From Azotobacter beijerinckii (GTDB lineage Bacteria > Pseudomonadota > Gammaproteobacteria > Pseudomonadales > Pseudomonadaceae): a stretch of DNA of 64,000 nucleotides. The position numbers and the translations under genes were made by a program. How positions within the stretch are numbered: position 1 is the first letter of the stretch; each line of letters starts with the position of its first letter. Shown one piece after another: positions 54,431 to 61,510 of the stretch. Below the pieces are notes generated by a model. That model saw nothing but the letters and a program-made list of their open reading frames with translations. It did not search any database and had not been told where the DNA came from. The stretch spans positions 62,001-126,000 of the forward strand of contig NZ_FOFJ01000002.1 of assembly GCF_900110885.1 (NCBI RefSeq). The letters are read 5' to 3'.

Positions 54431-56389
54431 ATGAGAAACAATCAAAAATACAATTTTTTTGGGTTTGCCATACTTCTCGGCCTGATTGCTGGATCGGGCT
54501 CCAGCGTTTGCCTGGCTGCGCAGACCGAAACCGAAGATCTGACGAATATAGATAACTGGCCGCAGATAGAAAGCCCCTTTCCACACGATAGCCAAACGGA
54601 GGACTACATAACAAAAATAATCAACACCATGAGCCTGAAGGAAAAAGTCGGGCAAATGATCATAGTTGAATTGCCATTCATCAATGCGGAAGACTTGGCA
54701 AAGTTCCCCATAGGGGCGGTTCTCAATGGCGGAGATTCGAGTCCTGGAGGGTATAAAAACACCCCCCTAGCCGAGTGGGTTTCTTTGGCCGATAAATTTC
54801 ATGACATCGTTAAAACCAGGGACGGGGCTTATATTCCGCTCCTGTGGGGTACCGACGCCGTACATGGTCAAAACAAAATCATTGGCGCCACAATTTTTCC
54901 ACACAATATTGGATTAGGCGCAACTCACAACCCCCCCTTGATCCGTAAAATAGGAGTTGCTACAGCGCAGGAAGTAATCGTCAGCGGTCAAAACTGGGTC
55001 TTTGCTCCAACGCTGGCCGTAGCTCAGAATTATTCATGGGGGAGAACATACGAAAGCTACTCAAGCGACCCTGCAATCGTTGAAAAAATTGCACCAGAAA
55101 TCGTGAAGGGCTTGCAAGGGGAGATAGGCGTCGATTTTCTAAGCGACCGGCATGTTATAGCCACAGCCAAACACTTCGTAGGTGACGGTGGAACCACTGA
55201 CGGCCGCGATCAAGGCAATACCAGCATTAATGAAGAGACCCTCGTGAAAACCCATGCCGCTGGATATGAGCCGGCAATCCAGGCGGGTGTTCAAACCATT
55301 ATGGCCTCGTATTCAAGCTGGAACGGAGTCAAGATGCATGAAAACCACTATTTGATCGCCGATGTGCTCAAGGGACGCATGGGGTTTGATGGATTTGTTG
55401 TCGGTGATTGGAATGGGCATGCTCAGGTGCCTGGTTGTTCAAAATCGAGCTGCCCTCAAGCAATCAATGCCGGGGTCGATATGCTGATGGTAACCGAGCC
55501 ATGGAAAGAGTTGTACTTCAACACTATCAAGCAGGTCGAAAATGGTGAAATCCACCTTGAGCGTGTTGACGATGCCGTCAGAAGGATCTTGAGGGTCAAG
55601 TACCGGGCAGGGTTGTTCAATCAGCCACACCCATCCTTGAGGCCAGGTGGCGGCGATCCGTCCATATTGGGAAATATGGCCAATAGATCCTTGGCCAGAC
55701 AAGCCGTGAGGCAAAGCCTGGTACTCTTGAAGAACCAAGACGACGTATTGCCGATTCCAGCGAATAGCCGTGTACTGGTGGTTGGAAAAGGCGCAAACGA
55801 TATAGGAATGCAATCTGGCGGCTGGACATTGACATGGCAGGGCGGCATCGATCGAAATGAGTCCTTTCCCAAAGGCGAGTCAATTCTCCAAGGTCTGCAA
55901 CGTGCAATAGAGGCTAGCGGTGGAAAGGTAAGCTTCAGTGAAAATGGTGACTTTACTGAAAGACCAGACTATGTAGTCATGGTATTCGGGGAAACACCCT
56001 ATGCCGAGATGAAAGGCGATATCAACACCCTTTCATTCAGCCAGCTGAACGGCCAACCTCTCGAACTGTTGAAAAAGCTCAAGAGTGCCAGTCTGCCGAT
56101 AATCAGCGTATTCCTGTCAGGTCGACCATTATGGGTCACTCCAGAAATGATCCACTCGGATGCCTTTGTTGCTGCCTGGCTGCCAGGAACTGAAGGCGCA
56201 GGTGTTGCCGACGTACTGGTTCGCAAGCCGAATGGCGAAATAAATTTCGACTTCGAGGGCAGGCTGTCGTTTCCCTGGCCCGACTCACCCGAGGCCTCTG
56301 AACTCTCCAAGCCCCTGTTTCCATTGGACTATGGCCTGCGCTATCAGCATGAACCAACAGCTGATAAGCGCCTACCCAAGGAGAACTGA
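54431..56389 (+). CDS. Periplasmic glycoside hydrolase family 3 (beta-glucosidase/exoglucanase-like)
   Basis: 652 residues. Signal peptide ends near LAA (30). GH3 N-terminal barrel: MSLKEKVGQM, LLWGTDAVHG, ATAKHFVGDGGTTDGRD (247-255 core), and the nucleophile Asp326 in GFVVGDWNGH. The GH3 C-terminal domain includes SLVLLKNQDDVLPI, GGWTLTWQG and WLPGTEGAGVADVL. It resembles ExoP/barley ExoI type beta-glucan exohydrolases but lacks their bacterial C-terminal extensions. Within an exopolysaccharide operon it would trim or edit beta-glucan in the periplasm, as endoglucanases do in cellulose operons. Confidence 0.88.
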   Translation: MRNNQKYNFFGFAILLGLIAGSGSSVCLAAQTETEDLTNIDNWPQIESPFPHDSQTEDYITKIINTMSLKEKVGQMIIVELPFINAEDLAKFPIGAVLNGGDSSPGGYKNTPLAEWVSLADKFHDIVKTRDGAYIPLLWGTDAVHGQNKIIGATIFPHNIGLGATHNPPLIRKIGVATAQEVIVSGQNWVFAPTLAVAQNYSWGRTYESYSSDPAIVEKIAPEIVKGLQGEIGVDFLSDRHVIATAKHFVGDGGTTDGRDQGNTSINEETLVKTHAAGYEPAIQAGVQTIMASYSSWNGVKMHENHYLIADVLKGRMGFDGFVVGDWNGHAQVPGCSKSSCPQAINAGVDMLMVTEPWKELYFNTIKQVENGEIHLERVDDAVRRILRVKYRAGLFNQPHPSLRPGGGDPSILGNMANRSLARQAVRQSLVLLKNQDDVLPIPANSRVLVVGKGANDIGMQSGGWTLTWQGGIDRNESFPKGESILQGLQRAIEASGGKVSFSENGDFTERPDYVVMVFGETPYAEMKGDINTLSFSQLNGQPLELLKKLKSASLPIISVFLSGRPLWVTPEMIHSDAFVAAWLPGTEGAGVADVLVRKPNGEINFDFEGRLSFPWPDSPEASELSKPLFPLDYGLRYQHEPTADKRLPKEN

Positions 56390-56390
56390 A

Positions 56391-57638
56391 ATGCCCTACC
56401 AACAAATTAAGGAGGCTATACCGTTTAAATCCCCACCGGCAGAAAACCTGCATGTGATCGTCGCCGACGACGACCCCTTGCAAGTCGAGTATATTGCCGC
56501 CCTATTACAGGGAATGGGGTTTCGCTGCACAAAATGCCTGGATAGCGAGTCTGTTTTGGGTTTTATCCAGGATACGGATGCAGCCCTGTTGATATGCGAC
56601 ATCGAAATGCCTGGCCTGAACGGATTGGAAATTACGGCCAAGATTCGCTCCAGCTCCGTTGATCGATATATTTATATCATTCTCGTTACCGCGAGAAATA
56701 TCGAAGGCGACTACGAGGCCGGTTTGGCAGCCGGCGCGGACGATTTCATGCTCAAACCCATCACCCCAGCGCTTTTTTCCATTCGGGTCAATGTGGCGAG
56801 ACGCATATTGAACTACCAAAGCGAACTGGTTCAAAAGACGAACAGCCTGATGAAAGCCAATCAGAATTTGCAGCAGGATCTCTTGGCAGCCGGCAAGGCT
56901 CAGCAAGCCATACTGCCGCAAAAAGGCCTTAACTCTCGCTTTTACGAGGTTACTCACATATTCGAGCCATCCCACTACGTATCTGGCGACACATACAACT
57001 TCTTTCTACTCGACCATGAGTGCATCGGATTTTATGCAGTCGATGTTGCCGGTCATGGGGTGAGGGCTGCCCTTCTTGCGGCCACGGTATCCCATATCGT
57101 AGACCAAGAGCTTTTTAACTCCATGACCTTCGATTCCTCCGTAACAGACTATAGCCCGGCTAAACTGGCAGGCGAACTCAACAGGCGATTTTGCATCAGC
57201 AATGCGGCTGATCATATTGCCTATTTTACGATGATCTGCGGAATACTGGACCCGATAAAGCAGAAACTAACCTACTGCCAGAGCGGACATCCGCGCCCAT
57301 TGCACATAACAAAGAGCGGAAAGAACTACTGGCTTGGGGAAGGAGGATTCCCCATCGGACTCTTTGAGCAAAGCGAGTACACAAACCAATGCTGCGACTT
57401 CGCGCCTGGAGATCGACTGATCGTGCATTCGGACGGGATCACGGAAGCGATGAACTCCGAGCTTGTTTCGTATGGCGAACAAAGACTCCTGAAACTGATG
57501 CTACGCTTACCTGAAGATGGCCTCGAAGACCTGAGTAATATATTGATAAATAATCTCCAGCACTGGACCTGCGAACAAGAGCTGCGAGACGACATATCCA
57601 TGATCATCTTCGACTACAAGAGCAACTGCCATGATTAA
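56391..57638 (+). CDS. Response regulator with PP2C-type (SpoIIE/RsbU) phosphatase output
   Basis: 415 residues. The receiver domain (20-140) has acidic triad DDD 26-28, phospho-acceptor Asp70 in ICDIEMPG, and Lys in LKPITP. A coiled linker (about 150-185, LVQKTNSLMKANQNLQQDL) leads to a PP2C domain with metal ligands SGDTYNFF, VDVAGHGV, HSDGITEAM and RDDISMIIF. Such proteins dephosphorylate a STAS antagonist when phosphorylated. The STAS gene overlaps its 3' end by 8 bp. HsbR of P. aeruginosa is the closest concept I know. AAGGAG precedes the ATG. Confidence 0.9.
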   Translation: MPYQQIKEAIPFKSPPAENLHVIVADDDPLQVEYIAALLQGMGFRCTKCLDSESVLGFIQDTDAALLICDIEMPGLNGLEITAKIRSSSVDRYIYIILVTARNIEGDYEAGLAAGADDFMLKPITPALFSIRVNVARRILNYQSELVQKTNSLMKANQNLQQDLLAAGKAQQAILPQKGLNSRFYEVTHIFEPSHYVSGDTYNFFLLDHECIGFYAVDVAGHGVRAALLAATVSHIVDQELFNSMTFDSSVTDYSPAKLAGELNRRFCISNAADHIAYFTMICGILDPIKQKLTYCQSGHPRPLHITKSGKNYWLGEGGFPIGLFEQSEYTNQCCDFAPGDRLIVHSDGITEAMNSELVSYGEQRLLKLMLRLPEDGLEDLSNILINNLQHWTCEQELRDDISMIIFDYKSNCHD

Positions 57639-57969
57639 AACCGACCTGCATGAAGATGGCATCCTGATTCTGACGCTAACGGAGAACCGCCTGGATGCGG
57701 CAAACACTCCCCAGTTCAGAGAGTTGGTGATCGAGCAATTGAAAAATGGCCTCTCCAGGATTGTCCTGAACATGCATACTGTCCAGTTTGTTGATTCCAG
57801 TGGCTTGGGAGGACTTGTTTCCATATTGAAGCGAATTGGCCCCATGGGTGATCTAGTGCTGGTGGGATTGGCTCCCAATGTGCTGAAGACCTTTACCCTG
57901 ACCAGAATGGATCGCGTTTTTTCAATAGCCCCGGATGTAGATGCTGCCCTCAAGCAGTTGCAGGACTAA
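57631..57969 (+). CDS. STAS-domain anti-sigma factor antagonist
   Basis: 112 residues, single STAS domain. The phospho-serine site is in QFVDSSGLGGLVSI (Ser56/57), as in SpoIIAA, RsbV and HsbA. When dephosphorylated by the PP2C protein encoded upstream it should bind and neutralise its partner kinase or another target. The order PP2C-STAS-kinase is a complete partner-switch module. No sigma factor gene is present in the window. Confidence 0.92.
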   Translation: MIKTDLHEDGILILTLTENRLDAANTPQFRELVIEQLKNGLSRIVLNMHTVQFVDSSGLGGLVSILKRIGPMGDLVLVGLAPNVLKTFTLTRMDRVFSIAPDVDAALKQLQD

Positions 57970-57973
57970 CGCT

Positions 57974-58402
57974 ATGAAGCGCCACAAGCTCATTATCGAC
58001 GCTTCGTACGCTCATGTGCGAGCTGCTTGTGCGTGGCTGCATGAAGCCCTGTCAAAATCCATATCGGACGAGAAACTATATGAGCTTGAGCTGGCCACAT
58101 CGGAAATACTGACTAACATAGTAAAACATGCATTCGACAGTGGTCGTCCTGCATGTCGCATTCATGTTGCGATAGACATACACGAAGACATGCTCAGGAT
58201 ATTATTTATTGATAATGGCAAGAGAATGCCTGGCTCCCTTGCGAAGTCGCTCAACGACTCCGAGGGAAAAGCAATGCTTCCAAGCGATCTCGACGAAGGG
58301 GGGCGCGGGATATTTTTGATTAAATCATGCGTGGACAAGGTGCGCTATCGGCGTTTCGGGTCAAACAATATAATGCTGATTGTTGTTGGCGGCAGAAAAT
58401 AA
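57974..58402 (+). CDS. RsbW/SpoIIAB-like serine kinase (HATPase_c)
   Basis: 142 residues. GHKL ATPase fold: N-box ELATSEILTNIVKHAF with Glu44 and Asn48, G1-like DNGKRMP, and G2 EGGRGIFLIKSCVD. It lacks any HisKA domain, so it is an anti-sigma-type serine kinase expected to phosphorylate the STAS protein encoded 4 bp upstream. Whether it also binds a sigma factor or a biosynthetic enzyme is open. Confidence 0.88.
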   Translation: MKRHKLIIDASYAHVRAACAWLHEALSKSISDEKLYELELATSEILTNIVKHAFDSGRPACRIHVAIDIHEDMLRILFIDNGKRMPGSLAKSLNDSEGKAMLPSDLDEGGRGIFLIKSCVDKVRYRRFGSNNIMLIVVGGRK

Positions 58403-58453
58403 AAGCCAGACTCTTTCCAAACCAGGAATTAACGAAAACATAGGGATTTCAAA

Positions 58454-59626
58454 ATGTCACAAAAAGCCGTTGGTAGTCGCCTGGTATGGATAGATGCCAA
58501 CAGATTCTATGCAGCCTGCGGCGTTGTGATGATCCACTGCTCTACAGACACCGCGGGCGGACCTTTCTCCAAATATGAAATCGCGGACAGGCTCGGCCCG
58601 GCGCTCCTACGCTCACTGGCAACCATTTCCAGCTCCGAACTTTTTCTCTTGTTTTCATTGTTCCTGATTGCCTTGAAAGTTGACAAGAGACCCCTATCAT
58701 ATTCATCCGTCATACGACTTCAGATAGAGCGATTGATAGTGCCACTGATCGTATGGAGTGTCTTCTATGCCTTTTTCAAGCTAATGAAAGCAAGCGCTTT
58801 TGGCTATGAACAGTCAGTCATCAACCAGTTGCAGCAATGGAATTCATGGGTTGAGTACTTGCTTCTGGGAAGTGCCCAATACCACTTGCATTTTCTTCCA
58901 ACCATGTTCTTTCTGGTATTGCTTTATCCGGCGATGCGTGCCGCCATTAGATATCCGGCCCTTATTCTTGTTGCTCTGCCCATGATTTACACAATGAACT
59001 GGATCCACGTCTGGTTATGGGGACACATCGCCGACCCCGACACAAGAGATTATCTGGTTCGCGCAGTAAAAATATTAGGCTACACGAGCTATGGAATAGC
59101 TGCATTTGCCTTGTATGGAATCTGGGAGCGCGGTTTGAGTCGTGAAGATTGCCGCTCCCTGTTTTGGTTTCTGCTCACGCTGGCGCTACTGGCATATCTG
59201 GCCAAGGTTGCCTATGTTGCCGAATCGGTTCTTGCAGGGAAGTGGCTCGTTAACCAGGGCGCCAGCTTTTTTGCTCACCTGTTGCTCCCTATAATCATAT
59301 TCTCGATGTTCCTCATGGGACAATACAAGGAATGGTCATGGCGATATAGCAGGCTTGCAAAACTAACATACGGAGTATACTTGATCCATCCCGCCTGGAT
59401 CGATATCTTCGATGTTACACTCAAGGGATTCACAAGTGACCAACGCCCTCTCTGGATTGTACTTGCAAAATACACACTTGTATTGCCACTGGCCTTTGCT
59501 AGCGTTTATTTGATATCCAAGAGCAAAGCTACTGCCTGGATCGTCGGTATCGGTCCAATCCCCTTTTTAAGTAGGTTTATATCTGGCCGCCCCTCCACAC
59601 ACGAGAAGGATGTTACAATCCAATGA
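58454..59626 (+). CDS. Membrane acyltransferase family 3
   Basis: 390 residues with about ten membrane helices. N-terminal acyltransferase-3 motif WIDANRFYAACGVVMIHC, where the conserved His is near residue 28, then RLIVPLIVWSVFYA and a later TYGVYLIHPAWIDIF. These proteins move acetyl or succinyl groups across the inner membrane on to glycans (OafA, WssH-like roles). It should decorate the polymer made by the GT2 encoded next, with which it overlaps by 4 bp. Confidence 0.86.
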   Translation: MSQKAVGSRLVWIDANRFYAACGVVMIHCSTDTAGGPFSKYEIADRLGPALLRSLATISSSELFLLFSLFLIALKVDKRPLSYSSVIRLQIERLIVPLIVWSVFYAFFKLMKASAFGYEQSVINQLQQWNSWVEYLLLGSAQYHLHFLPTMFFLVLLYPAMRAAIRYPALILVALPMIYTMNWIHVWLWGHIADPDTRDYLVRAVKILGYTSYGIAAFALYGIWERGLSREDCRSLFWFLLTLALLAYLAKVAYVAESVLAGKWLVNQGASFFAHLLLPIIIFSMFLMGQYKEWSWRYSRLAKLTYGVYLIHPAWIDIFDVTLKGFTSDQRPLWIVLAKYTLVLPLAFASVYLISKSKATAWIVGIGPIPFLSRFISGRPSTHEKDVTIQ

Positions 59627-61434
59627 AAAACCAGGAATTCTATTTCATCAAATATGAGCACAGGCGCCCCCCCGAGCCCCTGAAAAACTCTATCTTCCTG
59701 GAATTCTTCTGGCAGGTATTGGCTTGCCTGTCTCTCATTCTCGGCGGACGATACCTATACTGGCGCTGGATGTATTCACTGAATTACGATGCTCTTTGGC
59801 TGGCCCTCCCTCTCGTGATTGCAGAAACCCTTGCCTACAATGGATTAATACTATTTTTTGTAAATTTATGGAAAACGGAAGACGTTCCCATCGGTTCGCC
59901 TCCGGAAAAAATCTCGGATTGTGCTCTGGACGATTCGTTAGAAGAGCGAAAAATCAGTGTAGATATTTTTTTTGCCACCTACAACGAAGACCCCGAACTG
60001 GTCAGGCTGGGGATTCAGGACGCAAAAAAAATAACATACCCCGCCCCCATCGATATAAAGATTTTTGTGCTGGACGACGGCCGTCGAGAAGAGATGAGAC
60101 GGGTCGCTCAGGAGGAGCAGGTACTGTATATCTCTCGAGAGAACAACATTGGCTTCAAGGCGGGCAACCTGCGCAATGCAATGGATCATACCTCCGGGGA
60201 TTTCATTGTTATTTTCGACGCCGACACCAGGCCGTTTCCGACCATCCTGACCAATACGCTAGGCTATTTTCGTGATCCGTCCGTTGCATGGGTGCAAACA
60301 CCTCAGTGGTTTTACGATATCCCCGAAGGAGTCGCGCTCTCCGCGTTCCTAGAAAAGTCTTTCGGGATACTTGGAAAAACGCTAGGGAAAACCATCGAGC
60401 GGATATTGGGACCGGTTCAGCTGGGATATGATCCCTTTGTCAACGATCCCAAGATGTTTTATGACGTGATTCAAAGAAGAAGAAACTGGGCCAACGCAGC
60501 TTTTTGTTGTGGTGCCGGCTCTATTCATCGACGTGATGCTATCATGGAAGCGGCCTTGAAGAGCTATAGCTCCACGGTCACGAATGATTTCGAACGAACG
60601 CTGAAAAAGCTCAAAAGACGGACAAAAGACAAAGAAATTCCGCCGATACTTTTAGCGGCGATGCGCGGCGAAAGCGTGCATGCGAACGAATTTACGCCTT
60701 ACAAGTTTCACGTGTCCGAAGACATTTATACTTCCTTGATTATTCACGCCGATCGGGAAAGAGGCTGGAAATCCATCCTGCACCCGAGAGTAGAATCAAA
60801 GATGCTGTCGCCCCAGGATCTCTTGAGCTGGACCATACAACGCTTCAAGTATGCCGGAGGCACCTTGGATATTTTCTTCCATGACAACCCCTTGTTTCGC
60901 AAGGGGTTGTCCCTCCCGCAGAAGCTGATGTACGGTGCGACCTTCTATTCGTATTTCGGCTGCTTGTGGAACCTGCTTTTCCTGGCGGCCCCCATCGTTT
61001 ATTTTTTCAGTGGCGTATCTCCGTTGGCGGCATACGATCTGGATTTCTACCTTCATATTCTGCCCTTCCTGATATCCCTGGAGCTGGCCATGCTGTTCGG
61101 TACCTGGGGGATAGCCAGTTATCAGGCGCGTGCGAGCTATCTTTCCTTTTTCTATGTAAACCTCAAGGCTCTCTACACCGTCCTGCGAGGCAAGAAGATC
61201 AGCTTTCATGTCACGCCCAAGGATCGCCAGTCCGGCCGCCATCTGCGACTGGTCTGGCCACATATAACGCTGATAGCGCTCACTCTACTGGGAATTGGCT
61301 ATGCGTCCTTTTCCTACTTTTACCTGAAAACCGATTACACCTTGCTGGGGATCATCTCCAACTCTTTTTGGGGGCTGAACAACGTGCTTGCCTTGTCGCT
61401 GATACTTCGTGCGGCCATATGGAATGCCGATTAA
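59623..61434 (+). CDS. Cellulose-synthase-like processive glycosyltransferase (GT2)
   Basis: 603 residues. Two N-terminal membrane helices (about 28-45, 58-82), a cytosolic GT-A domain, then about five C-terminal helices. BcsA-type motifs: VLDDG (Asp151/152), DADTRP (199-201), SED (365-367) in the TED position, and QRFKY (406-410) where cellulose synthases have QxxRW. About 45 residues are inserted between the CCGAGS motif and SED. A BcsA-like FHVTPKDRQ gating-loop region follows, but no PilZ domain. It probably polymerises and secretes a beta-linked glycan. The altered acceptor motif argues against plain cellulose. Confidence 0.87.
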   Translation: MKNQEFYFIKYEHRRPPEPLKNSIFLEFFWQVLACLSLILGGRYLYWRWMYSLNYDALWLALPLVIAETLAYNGLILFFVNLWKTEDVPIGSPPEKISDCALDDSLEERKISVDIFFATYNEDPELVRLGIQDAKKITYPAPIDIKIFVLDDGRREEMRRVAQEEQVLYISRENNIGFKAGNLRNAMDHTSGDFIVIFDADTRPFPTILTNTLGYFRDPSVAWVQTPQWFYDIPEGVALSAFLEKSFGILGKTLGKTIERILGPVQLGYDPFVNDPKMFYDVIQRRRNWANAAFCCGAGSIHRRDAIMEAALKSYSSTVTNDFERTLKKLKRRTKDKEIPPILLAAMRGESVHANEFTPYKFHVSEDIYTSLIIHADRERGWKSILHPRVESKMLSPQDLLSWTIQRFKYAGGTLDIFFHDNPLFRKGLSLPQKLMYGATFYSYFGCLWNLLFLAAPIVYFFSGVSPLAAYDLDFYLHILPFLISLELAMLFGTWGIASYQARASYLSFFYVNLKALYTVLRGKKISFHVTPKDRQSGRHLRLVWPHITLIALTLLGIGYASFSYFYLKTDYTLLGIISNSFWGLNNVLALSLILRAAIWNAD

Positions 61435-61437
61435 GGA

Positions 61438-61452
61438 TTCGCCAAGGGCGAA
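61438..61452. terminator. Small hairpin at the end of the exopolysaccharide operon
   Basis: TTCGCC-AAG-GGCGAA starts 4 bp after the GT2 stop. The stem is short and no T-run follows, so termination here is weak evidence. Confidence 0.35.
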
Positions 61453-61510
61453 CACACATATGTTCCCTGGAACAGAGCGAATAAGCTTGCGGAAAATTGG
61501 ATACAGACAC

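Noticed and set aside
59623..61434. Calling the GT2 a cellulose synthase (bcsA)
   Set aside because: QxxRW is altered, the PilZ domain is missing, and no BcsB, BcsC or BcsZ homologue is in the operon.
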